40,642 bases of DNA, from contig NZ_LGUR01000248.1 in the NCBI RefSeq assembly GCF_001270495.1, positions 26,196-66,837 of the forward strand, written 5' to 3'. This DNA comes from Streptomyces viridochromogenes. Lineage in GTDB: Bacteria > Actinomycetota > Actinomycetes > Streptomycetales > Streptomycetaceae. Numbering within the stretch: position 1 is the first letter of the stretch; every line of letters begins with the position of its first letter. Made by a program: the position numbers and the translations under genes. Positions 1-8,777 of the stretch are shown here, one piece after another. The notes under the pieces are model-generated. The model made no database searches and was not told the DNA's origin. It saw only the letters and a list, made by a program, of their open reading frames with translations.

Positions 1-328
1 ACTTGCTGTCCTTGCCGTGCTCCTCGTCCTTGGAGCCGCTCCAGTCGTCCTCGTCGTTCAGGAGAGTGAGCGCTCCGCCGCCCGTGTGCACACCGCCACT
101 GGGCCCGTCGTGCTTGCTCTCCTTGCCGTGCTCCTTGCTGTAGGACTGGTCGTGGTCCTTGCTGTGGGAGGAGTCCTCGTCCTTGCTGTGGGACGAGTCC
201 TCCTTGTCCTTGCTGTGGGACGAGTCCTCGTGGTCCCAGTCACCCGTCGTCATGGCGTAGGCTGCGGGCGCGATCGCCAGCGCGGCCGTGGCCGTCGCGG
301 TGGCGAGCAGCATGCGGACAGAGCGCAT
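1..328 (-). CDS. Secreted SHSKD-repeat protein, C-terminus missing
   Basis: The gene enters at the left edge; about 109 N-terminal codons are present. The protein starts MRSVR, continues with a hydrophobic alanine/threonine stretch and has an AYA signal-peptidase site near residue 25, so it is probably exported. The mature part is strongly charged low-complexity sequence with three near copies of SSHSKD (about residues 33-57), then a Gly-rich segment and another Asp/Glu/Lys-rich run that leaves the window. GGAAGGA lies about 7 bases before the ATG and supports this start. No catalytic motif or known family is recognised. A cell-surface or cation-binding role would fit the composition but is only a guess; any cell-wall anchor would be in the missing part. 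Confidence 0.75.
   Translation of the reverse strand, partial: MRSVRMLLATATATAALAIAPAAYAMTTGDWDHEDSSHSKDKEDSSHSKDEDSSHSKDHDQSYSKEHGKESKHDGPSGGVHTGGGALTLLNDEDDWSGSKDEEHGKDSK
130..231. repeat. In-frame ~24 bp repeats inside the secreted protein gene
   Basis: Three near-identical 24-base units start at 157, 181 and 208, with a more diverged one near 130. Read on the minus strand they encode the repeated Asp-Ser-Ser-His-Ser-Lys-Asp units. Copies at 157 and 181 are exactly adjacent and the next is offset by one codon, a pattern expected from replication slippage within a coding repeat. Copy number may vary between strains. Confidence 0.7.
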
Positions 329-549
329 AGTGAGTCCTTCCGTCACGGCCTGGGCGGCTGACGCTTCATCACCACTGGGGCCAGGCCTGACGTGATCCAC
401 CGTCAGCCATTCCTTCCGGTCGCACCATTCGGAGCGTTCACACGGGTTACGGCCCCACCCTGACGGCCCTACGGCCGGGCCCCCGGCCTGCGAGAAGCCG
501 TGTCCCGCCGGAGAGGTTTGCCTCGTCCATAAGTGGTGAGACGCGTGGG

Positions 550-1656
550 ATGCCGAAGCACAGCGTCACAGCCGTGGCCACCTCTCCCGCTGCCGCCACG
601 CCGCCGCCACCTGCGCTTTCGAAGCAGCGCGACGCCTTCTTCGACAATGTCAAGTACGCGGCGATCGTGCTGGTGGCGATGGGCCATGCGTGGGAGCCAC
701 TGCGGGACGGCAGCCGGACCGTCGACGCGCTGTACATGCTCGTGTACGCCTTCCACATGCCGGCGTTCATCGTGGTCTCCGGCTATTTCTCCCGCGGCTT
801 CGACGGCCGCCCGGAACGGCTCGAACGGCTGGTGACCGGCCTCGTCGTGCCGTACGTCGTCTTCGAGACGGCGTACACCCTGTTCACCAGGTGGACCGAC
901 CAGGAGCCGGACCGCCCGGTCAGCCTGCTGGACCCGCTGTATCTGACGTGGTTCCTGGCGGCGCTGTTCCTGTGGCGGCTGACCACACCGCTGTGGCAGC
1001 GGGTGCGCGCGCCGCTCCCCCTGGCCCTCGCCGTGGCGATGCTGGCCACCCTGTCGCCGTCCATCGGCAACGACCTCGACCTGCAGCGCGCCCTTCAGTT
1101 CCTGCCGTACTTCGTGCTGGGGCTGTCCCTGAAGCCGGAGCACTTCCGGATGGTCCGGCGCCGCGCGGTGCGGATCGCGGCCGTGCCCGTCTTCGCGGGC
1201 GCGTTCGTGGTGGCGTACTGGGCGGTGCCCCGGATGACCGGCAGCTGGTTCTACCACCGGGACAGCGCCGAGGAGCTGGGCGCGCCCGCGTGGTACGGGG
1301 CCGTGATGACACCGGTCCTGTTCGCCTGCTCGCTGGTCCTGGTGGCCTGCTTCCTCTCCTGGGTGCCCGGACGGCGGCTGTGGTGCACCGTGCTGGGGAC
1401 CGGCACGCTGTACGGCTATCTGCTGCACGGATTCGTCGCCCAGGGGTCCAAGCACTTCGGCTGGTACGACCCCGCCTGGATCCACCGGCCGCTCGGCGCG
1501 ATCGTCGTCACCGCCGTCGCGGCCGTGGTCGTGACGCTGCTGTGCACACCGCCCGTCCGGCGGGTGCTGCGCTGCGTGGTGGAGCCGGACATGCGGTGGC
1601 TCTTCCGGCGGGAGGCGACCGAACCGGCGCGCGACCGGGCCGCCGTCCGGGGGTGA
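550..1656 (+). CDS. Membrane acyltransferase, acyltransferase family 3
   Basis: The 368-residue protein is an integral membrane protein of about ten hydrophobic segments after a Pro/Ala-rich cytoplasmic head. The first helix ends in GHAWEPL (His46), and the second carries FHMPAFIVVSGYF (about 69-80). This His in helix 1 plus the FHMP...SGY signature is characteristic of acyltransferase family 3 (the NolL / fucose-4-O-acetylase-like group), which moves acetyl or other acyl groups from the cytoplasm onto surface sugars. The acceptor cannot be told from sequence. No good ribosome site precedes the ATG at 550, but conservation begins right after it, so the start is approximately right. It stands alone and converges on the TetR gene with an 8-base gap. 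Confidence 0.85.
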   Translation: MPKHSVTAVATSPAAATPPPPALSKQRDAFFDNVKYAAIVLVAMGHAWEPLRDGSRTVDALYMLVYAFHMPAFIVVSGYFSRGFDGRPERLERLVTGLVVPYVVFETAYTLFTRWTDQEPDRPVSLLDPLYLTWFLAALFLWRLTTPLWQRVRAPLPLALAVAMLATLSPSIGNDLDLQRALQFLPYFVLGLSLKPEHFRMVRRRAVRIAAVPVFAGAFVVAYWAVPRMTGSWFYHRDSAEELGAPAWYGAVMTPVLFACSLVLVACFLSWVPGRRLWCTVLGTGTLYGYLLHGFVAQGSKHFGWYDPAWIHRPLGAIVVTAVAAVVVTLLCTPPVRRVLRCVVEPDMRWLFRREATEPARDRAAVRG

Positions 1657-1664
1657 CGGCCCCG

Positions 1665-2261
1665 TCAGGTCTCGTGAGCCAGCCCGGCGATGTGCGCGGT
1701 GACCGTGTCGAGGATGCCGGTCCAGGCCGCGTCGTCGCCGAGCACGAGGTAGTTGAGGGTGAGGCCGTCGGTCATGGCGGCCAGGTAGCGGGCCAGTACG
1801 GGGACGGGGACGCGCAGCCGGAAGCCCATGGTCTGCCGCAGCTGCTCGATGAGCTCGGCGTACGTCTCGGCGTACAGCTCGTACTGGCGGCGTGCCAGAT
1901 GCTCGAAGCCGGGCTGGCGCAGCGCGTACTGCGTCAGCTCGTAGGTGAGCATGTGCTCGTCCGGGTGGGCGCGGACGTGGTCCCAGTACGCCTGGAAGCC
2001 GGCCCGGACGGTCCCCTCAAGGGTGGCTCTGGGCCGTATGGCTTCCTTCACCACCGTCACGGAGTGGTCGGTGAGGGTGGTGATGACGGACTCGATCAGC
2101 TCCTGCTTGGAGTCGAAGCAGTAGTGGAAGACGCTCAGCGAAACGCCCGCCTCGGCGGCGATGGACCGGGTCGTCGTCCTGGGGACGCCGTCCCGGCTCA
2201 TCGCCCTGATCGCCGCTTCGGTGAGCTGTCGCCGCCGCTCGGCGGACGGCAACCGTGCCAT
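1665..2261 (-). CDS. TetR/AcrR-family transcriptional regulator (BetI-like)
   Basis: A 198-residue protein with an N-terminal TetR helix-turn-helix (about 28-50, ending in SVFHYCFDSKQEL, the usual TetR Y/F-x-F-x-SK-x-x-L signature) and an all-helical C-terminal ligand domain. The open frame extends further upstream, but ATG 2261 is chosen because GAGAGGGG precedes it and the protein then begins at the normal TetR position. It lies 19 bases downstream of the hydrolase gene on the same strand, so both are probably co-transcribed and this protein may control that gene. The effector ligand is unknown. Confidence 0.88.
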   Translation of the reverse strand: MARLPSAERRRQLTEAAIRAMSRDGVPRTTTRSIAAEAGVSLSVFHYCFDSKQELIESVITTLTDHSVTVVKEAIRPRATLEGTVRAGFQAYWDHVRAHPDEHMLTYELTQYALRQPGFEHLARRQYELYAETYAELIEQLRQTMGFRLRVPVPVLARYLAAMTDGLTLNYLVLGDDAAWTGILDTVTAHIAGLAHET

Positions 2262-2280
2262 GGAGCCCCTCTCGTGGGTG

Positions 2281-4389
2281 TCAGCTGCTGTGGACGCCGA
2301 CCTCGTGGAGGGAGTAGCCCCAGTCGGTGCCGCGCTCCAGCCCGTGGACGCGTACGTATCTGGCCGGTGTGCCGGTGAACCGGGCCGTGTCCAGGCCGCC
2401 GTCACCGGCTGTCGTGGACCAGGCGGTCCGCCAGTTCACTCCGTCGGTGGAGAGCTCGATGCGGTACGCCTTCCCGTACGCGCGCTCCCAGTCGAGGGTG
2501 ACCCGCTTGACGAGCTGCGTGGACCCGAGGTCGACCTGGTACCACTGGTCGTCGCTCCAGTCGCTGGCCCAGCGGGTGCCGCTGTCGCCGTCGACGGCGC
2601 GGTTCGGCTGGTAGCTGGTGAACAGGCTCCACTCCGAGGAGCTGGCGGACGTGGTCGTGCCGCTCGCGAGGTTCACCCCGGCGGCGTGGTTCTCGGAGGC
2701 CGCCCAGGTGTCGAGGTAGGACTCTGCGCCCCGGAAGAGGTCGTCGACCACGTCCTGGCCGCCGACGCGGCGGATGTCCTCGATCCAGTCCGGGACGAGC
2801 CCGTAGTGGGCGGCGCCGTCGGTGTTCAGGTCCCAGGTGCGCTCGCCGGTGGTCTGCCGGTCGATGACGGAGCCGCCGTCGACGCTCTTGAAGGGGTACG
2901 TCACCTTGTTGGGTGCGTCCGCTCCGCGCGGTCCGGGCCAGCCGCCGACGCCGTTCATGTCGGTGCCGTAGCCGTAGCCCACGCCGTACTTGTCGCGCAG
3001 GGCCTCGGTGCGCTTCGCCTCCGCGATGAAGCCCTCGGAGCCGTGCATGTACTGGGCGATGAAGCCGCCGAGGCCGTAGACCCGTTCGGTCCAGTCGAGG
3101 TCCATCCAGCTGTGCGAGGAGAGCACACCGGGGTAGGACGCGGACTCGAAGATGTCGAGCACCCGGCCGGTGGCCTTGACGCTCATGTGGTCGATCTCCA
3201 GCATCATCTTGCGTTTCATCATGCCGCGGACGGCGTACTCGCCGAGGTCGGTGAGCCCTCGGACGTTGCACTGGGCGTCAGCGCTGTACGAGGGGACCTC
3301 CTCGCCCACCGGGAGCTTCGCCTCGGCCGCGGCCGCCGTCGCGTTGCCGATGGGGTTGTCGTGCTGCGGGCCCGTGCACTTCTCGGTCTTCCAGTAGGTG
3401 CCGGTCGACAGGAACTGCCCAACGTTGATGGCCGTTCCGAGCGAGCCGGAGTCGAAGCGCACCCCGCACAGGGCGTTGTCGAACTTGTGGCACAAGAACA
3501 TGCTGCGCACTCCGAGCGCGTGCAGTTCGTCGAGGCCCTTGTCGATGTCGGCCTTGCTGCACTGCGCGATGTCCAGGATCTGCTTGCAGCCGAAGGGCTC
3601 CGAGGTCTCGACGCCGAGGATGACCGCCAGCTTGCCCTGTTCGATGACCTGGCGGGCCTGGGCGCTGTCGGTGACGATCCGGAACCAGCCCTTTCCGGTG
3701 CCGCCGTACATCTTGTCGACGAAGGCCTGCATGTCGTACGTCAGCTTGGCCTGGAGCCGGATGGACGTCATCTCGTCGCAGCTGCGGTCCTTGAAGAAGT
3801 ACACGGAGCAGATCACGCCGTTGGTGACGAGGTCGTTGACGAGCACGCGCTGGCCGCCGCGCCAGGCCCGCTCCACCCAGGCGTAGTAGTTCTGCTGGTG
3901 GGTCAGCGAGTCGTGGGCGGGCCAGTCCTTGAAGGTGGGCCAGCCGTTCGGGTCGTGCTTGCCGTCGCCGCCGTTGGTGATGAAGTCGAAGATCGCGAGG
4001 GAACCGTCGGGGTAGTGCTCGGGGCAGTCCTTGAGGGCGTCGGCGACGCCCTGCTCGGAGAACGGCTTTCCGCAGATCAGACGGCCGCCGAAGGCCTCGT
4101 TGGAGAAGATGTGGTCGTGCGCGTCGACGAAGCCGCGCACCTCGCCCTTGGCGTTGGTGCCGGTGAAGGGCTCCCCCGTGACATTGACCTGCGAGTCCGG
4201 GGCCGGCCGCGCGGTCGGGTTCCACCAGTCGGTTCCGGCCGCCGAACTCGGCGTGGGGCCGAGCGTGACGGACAGCACGAGCAGGAGGAGCGACACCACG
4301 GTGACGTGTTTGCGTCTACGGTACGGGCGTCCGGCACTGGTCACAGCCCACGTCCCTCGGTCGGCGGGATGGCGGGGTCGGATTGTCAT
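2281..4389 (-). CDS. Secreted membrane-dipeptidase-like hydrolase with C-terminal discoidin domain
   Basis: The 702-residue product has a basic N-terminus (RRRK at 24-27), a hydrophobic signal segment about 29-45 and a cleavage site near SSAA, so it should be exported. The central part is an amidohydrolase-superfamily TIM barrel resembling renal dipeptidase (M19): HDH at 91-93, a Glu in LGVETSEP, LEIDHMS and LSSHSW as likely metal ligands. The last ~140 residues form an F5/8 type C (discoidin) fold, a carbohydrate/surface-binding module, starting near NLASG and ending GYSLHEVGV. Substrate unknown; a peptide- or amide-bond hydrolase tethered to polysaccharide is the best inference. The ATG at 4389 has GAGG close by; a GTG at 4341 with GAGGG upstream is the alternative. 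Confidence 0.82.
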   Translation of the reverse strand: MTIRPRHPADRGTWAVTSAGRPYRRRKHVTVVSLLLLVLSVTLGPTPSSAAGTDWWNPTARPAPDSQVNVTGEPFTGTNAKGEVRGFVDAHDHIFSNEAFGGRLICGKPFSEQGVADALKDCPEHYPDGSLAIFDFITNGGDGKHDPNGWPTFKDWPAHDSLTHQQNYYAWVERAWRGGQRVLVNDLVTNGVICSVYFFKDRSCDEMTSIRLQAKLTYDMQAFVDKMYGGTGKGWFRIVTDSAQARQVIEQGKLAVILGVETSEPFGCKQILDIAQCSKADIDKGLDELHALGVRSMFLCHKFDNALCGVRFDSGSLGTAINVGQFLSTGTYWKTEKCTGPQHDNPIGNATAAAAEAKLPVGEEVPSYSADAQCNVRGLTDLGEYAVRGMMKRKMMLEIDHMSVKATGRVLDIFESASYPGVLSSHSWMDLDWTERVYGLGGFIAQYMHGSEGFIAEAKRTEALRDKYGVGYGYGTDMNGVGGWPGPRGADAPNKVTYPFKSVDGGSVIDRQTTGERTWDLNTDGAAHYGLVPDWIEDIRRVGGQDVVDDLFRGAESYLDTWAASENHAAGVNLASGTTTSASSSEWSLFTSYQPNRAVDGDSGTRWASDWSDDQWYQVDLGSTQLVKRVTLDWERAYGKAYRIELSTDGVNWRTAWSTTAGDGGLDTARFTGTPARYVRVHGLERGTDWGYSLHEVGVHSS

Positions 4390-4410
4390 GACCTCGCAAT
4401 ACGTGCGACG

Positions 4411-4439
4411 AGGATGGCCACTACCGCTTTACGAGTCAA
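4411..4439 (-). promoter_or_regulatory. Candidate promoter for the discoidin hydrolase gene
   Basis: On the minus strand TTGACT (4439-4434) is followed after 17 bases by CATCCT (4416-4411), a good -35 and a weaker -10 for the vegetative sigma factor. It would start transcription near 4404, just ahead of the ATG at 4389. Inference from motif spacing only. Confidence 0.4.
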
Positions 4440-4518
4440 GAGTCCGGGACAGATGACCTACTGCGGACTGCCGGGACCCACTGGCCGGAACTGGTTGAAC
4501 TTCTGACGGGCCGTCGGT

Positions 4519-5295
4519 TCACCCCGCGTGGGTGACCCGGATCTTGGACTGGCCGTGCGGGAGCTCCTCCCAGTCCGCCATGAAGCGGGCCCGCAGGCCA
4601 TGCCTCTCGGCCAGCGCCAGGAGCGTCTCCGTGCGGTAGTAGAAGTCCTCGCGCAGGACGTGGTGTTCCTGCCCCTCGGTGCGGTCGAAGGTGAAGTCGA
4701 ACCAGCCGCCGGGGGTGAGCACCCGGCCGACGTTAGCCAGGCACTCCTCGATGACCGGCAGCGGCGAGTGCGAGAAGACGCTGTGCGCGTGCACCACGTC
4801 GAAGTGGGCGTCGGGCAGGAACCGCAGCCGCAGGTCGCGTACCGGGGTCAGCGTGGGGAGCCGCTGCTGCAGCCCCATGTCCACGAGGGTGTCCTGCGCG
4901 GCGAACAGGATGTCGGGCGAGATGTCGATGCCGTAGTAGTGGCCGGGGTCGAGGTGCCGGATGAACCGCCAGCCGCCGCGCAGGTTGCCGCAGCCGATCT
5001 CCAGCATCCGGTGCTCGGGACGCAGGCCGTGGCCGAGCAGGTAGTCGAACTGCATCGCCCCGAGCGCCAGCCACCGCTCACGGTTGTGACTGCCGACCGC
5101 GGCGTCCGGGTCGGCCCGGGTGTCGGAGCGCATCACGGCACGGTAGTAGGAGACGTGGTCCGGGTGACGGCGGCGCAGCCACATGTCCCGTGCGGTGCGG
5201 GCCAGATGACGGGGCACACGGTCGGGATGGCGCAGGGCGTAGGCGACGCGATGGCCGAGGGCTGCGCGGTTGGCGGTGAGGTTCTTGGCCGGCAT
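4519..5295 (-). CDS. Class I SAM-dependent methyltransferase
   Basis: A 258-residue soluble protein. A basic N-terminal region (about 1-65) leads into a Rossmann methyltransferase fold: motif I MLEIGCGNLRGG binds S-adenosylmethionine, YYGIDIS is the acidic loop that holds the ribose hydroxyls, FDVVHAHSVFSH is motif IV and VLTPGGWFDFTF follows. The start ATG at 5295 is preceded by AGGGAGG at about 8 bases; the longer upstream frame lacks support. The acceptor is not identifiable; the overall arrangement is reminiscent of methyltransferases acting on small molecules or surface sugars. It is divergent from the CPBP protease gene. Confidence 0.85.
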   Translation of the reverse strand: MPAKNLTANRAALGHRVAYALRHPDRVPRHLARTARDMWLRRRHPDHVSYYRAVMRSDTRADPDAAVGSHNRERWLALGAMQFDYLLGHGLRPEHRMLEIGCGNLRGGWRFIRHLDPGHYYGIDISPDILFAAQDTLVDMGLQQRLPTLTPVRDLRLRFLPDAHFDVVHAHSVFSHSPLPVIEECLANVGRVLTPGGWFDFTFDRTEGQEHHVLREDFYYRTETLLALAERHGLRARFMADWEELPHGQSKIRVTHAG

Positions 5296-5412
5296 GGGTG
5301 GGGCCTCCCTGGGGACGCGGTACCACCGAGGATGCTCAACGGGGCGGCGCGGCGCCACAGGTGCGGGCGGGCGATACCGGACGGCCGTGCGGACGAGTTG
5401 TCGGCCGGATGA

Positions 5413-6204
5413 GTGAGGAATTCGTGGTTCGCCGTGGAAGATCCTCGCCGGACCCACCCCAGGACCGCGGGCAGGACCGTGACGGGGGATGCTGGACGCC
5501 GGATGCCGATCGTGTGTGCTGTCGCCGTTCTCGCCGTCGCGAACCTGCTGAACAACTGGCTCGCGCGGGGTCCTGCCCTGTACGTGGTCGTCTGCGTGAC
5601 CGCGACGGCGGTCCTGCTGCTGATCGCCCGCTGGGACGGGCTCACCCTGACCGACCTGGGGCTCGACGCGGCGGCGGTGCGCAGGGGACTGCGCTGGGCG
5701 CCCGTGCTGGTCGGGGTCGTCCTGCTGGTGCTGGTGCTGCTCCTCGCCGTTCCGGCCGGGCGCGAGGCGTTCCGGGACGCCAGGGCGGCGGATCTGTCCG
5801 TGGGGCGGCTGTTGTGGGTGACGCTGGTGCGGGTGCCCCTCGGGACCGTGCTGCTGGAGGAGACGGCCTTCCGCGGCGTGCTGTGGGCCATGATCCGGCG
5901 GCGGCGCGGCACGGCGTGGGCCACCGCCGTGTCGTCGCTGCTGTTCGGGCTGTGGCATCTGATGCCCTCTCGGGGCATCAACCGCTCCAACGCCGCCGTC
6001 GCCTCGGTCTTCGGGGACGGCCCGGCCGGTGTGGCCCCGACGGTGGCCGTGGCGATCGCCGCCACGGCCGTCGCCGGGGTCGTCCTGTGCGAGCTGCGCC
6101 GCCGCTCCGGGAGCCTACTGACGCCCATGGCCCTGCACTGGGCGGTGAACAGCCTCGGTTACGCGTTCGCCTGGGCGGCCGCCCGCTGGTGGCTCGCCCG
6201 CTGA
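5413..6204 (+). CDS. CPBP-family intramembrane metalloprotease
   Basis: About 263 residues, mostly membrane helices. The CPBP (CAAX protease and bacteriocin-processing) signature is clear: EETAFRGVLW gives the EExxxR metal/catalytic motif, FGLWHLMPSRG supplies the second-motif histidine, and MALHWAVNSLGY supplies the last His and Asn. Members cleave peptides inside the membrane; in bacteria the substrates are mostly unknown, some protect against peptide antibiotics. The start is uncertain: GTG 5413 is the longest, but GTG 5479 or ATG 5503 would put the first hydrophobic helix nearer the N-terminus as in most relatives. It converges on the dihydrolipoyl dehydrogenase gene with a 16-base gap. 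Confidence 0.85.
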   Translation: MRNSWFAVEDPRRTHPRTAGRTVTGDAGRRMPIVCAVAVLAVANLLNNWLARGPALYVVVCVTATAVLLLIARWDGLTLTDLGLDAAAVRRGLRWAPVLVGVVLLVLVLLLAVPAGREAFRDARAADLSVGRLLWVTLVRVPLGTVLLEETAFRGVLWAMIRRRRGTAWATAVSSLLFGLWHLMPSRGINRSNAAVASVFGDGPAGVAPTVAVAIAATAVAGVVLCELRRRSGSLLTPMALHWAVNSLGYAFAWAAARWWLAR

Positions 6205-6220
6205 GTTCCGGGCTCCGGCA

Positions 6221-7633
<1,413 letters not shown>

Positions 7634-7787
7634 GGGGAGTTTCCTTCCTGAGGGCATCGTCCTGCTCTGCTGGTGCCGACCGCCGTCAGGCGTCCGGCTG
7701 CTTCCAGCATGACCGCATCCACGAGGTTGTGTGGGGTTGCGGGAGGGTGACGGTGATCTCAGGTGGCAGGCGTGTTGCAGGCCGTCA

Positions 7788-8645
7788 TCAGCCGAGGCAC
7801 ACCACGTTGAGCACGCAGAGCTGCGCCGGGGAGGTCTCCTCCGGGGCCGGGCTCGTCGGCGCCGGGGTCGCCCCGGAGTCGGCGTTGTCGGTCGGTGTCG
7901 GGTCCGGCGTCTGCTGCTCGGCCGTCTCGCCGCCGGTGTTGTCGCCGGAGTTGGTCCCGCCGGGGTTCGAGGAGACGGTCTGCGTCTGCGGGACCGTGGT
8001 CGCGCCGGGACTCGGCGTGGAGGCGACGTCCGGTCGGGTGAACTGCCGGGTGGCGCGCGGCGTGGTGACGGGCTCCCGCGCGGCGTCGGTCGGGGACACA
8101 TGTGTGGAGGGTGTGTCGGTGCGCGGGGCCTTGCGGGTGTCCGGCGGAGTGGACACCGGGCGGGTGAATTCCGTGGCCTGCTGCTCCGTGGCCGCCGTCT
8201 TCGGGTTCTCCGGCGCGGTGGCCGCCTGTGCCTTGTCGGTGGTCCCCCGGTTCATCGCCGAGACGGTCAGGCCGCCTCCGACCAGGGCGACAGCGGTCGC
8301 GACCACGGCCCGGCGCTGGTTCTTCTTCCAGCGGGCCCGCTGGCGACGCCGCGCGGCCCGGCCCTCCGGGGCGACGGGCACGCCTTCCCCGTCGGCGGGC
8401 GGGGCGACGGGCGCCGTCTCGTCCAGGTCGGCGGACGGCACCGTCTCGTCCCGGAAATAGCCGTCGTACCAGGTGTCGGCGGCGGAGGGTTCCCATGCGG
8501 CCGTTCCGGTCGCCACCGCGCTCGGCGCGGCCGGCACCGTCGGCCCCCCGATCGCGGAGGGATCGATGTCCGGGGCGTAGGCGCCGCACCCAGGGCACAC
8601 GAGGGCCCCGTTGAGATGCCGTCGGCACGAGGAGCAGTAGTCCAT
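7788..8645 (-). CDS. Zinc-ribbon, single-span membrane protein of unknown function
   Basis: A 285-residue protein starting with a compact zinc ribbon (Cys4, Cys7, Cys17, Cys20, CxxC-x9-CxxC), then an acidic disordered linker, a basic patch [10 protein letters not shown] (about 99-108) and one membrane helix (about 113-131). The outside part is Thr/Pro/Ser-rich and disordered and ends in a short Cys-containing tail, CVLNVVCLG. The topology implies cytoplasmic zinc ribbon and external tail. Such proteins are common in Streptomyces, function unknown. AGGA stands about 9 bases before ATG 8645. It lies upstream of the dihydrolipoyl dehydrogenase gene on the same strand with a 154-base gap. Confidence 0.8.
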   Translation of the reverse strand: MDYCSSCRRHLNGALVCPGCGAYAPDIDPSAIGGPTVPAAPSAVATGTAAWEPSAADTWYDGYFRDETVPSADLDETAPVAPPADGEGVPVAPEGRAARRRQRARWKKNQRRAVVATAVALVGGGLTVSAMNRGTTDKAQAATAPENPKTAATEQQATEFTRPVSTPPDTRKAPRTDTPSTHVSPTDAAREPVTTPRATRQFTRPDVASTPSPGATTVPQTQTVSSNPGGTNSGDNTGGETAEQQTPDPTPTDNADSGATPAPTSPAPEETSPAQLCVLNVVCLG

Positions 8646-8777
8646 CTGCGTTCATCCTGGGGGTCGCACGGGGAATCGAACGGCTCGCAACGCTAACGAG
8701 GCTTTGGACGGGCTGTGTGCAGCCGGAGTGATGCTCCTGCGCAGATGTCCCAGGAAGTGTGTGTGGACCATGACCAC

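Noticed and set aside
473..488. GGCCGGG-CC-CCCGGCC hairpin before the acyltransferase gene
   Set aside because: The loop is only two bases and no gene ends just before it on a strand it could serve; such short GC dyads are expected by chance in this genome.
2161..4506. Long plus-strand open frame opposite the discoidin hydrolase, and similar long frames at 469-1485, 9078-11942 and 13997-15697
   Set aside because: They are antisense shadows caused by very high third-position GC; they lack ribosome sites and domain motifs, while the opposite strand encodes recognisable proteins.
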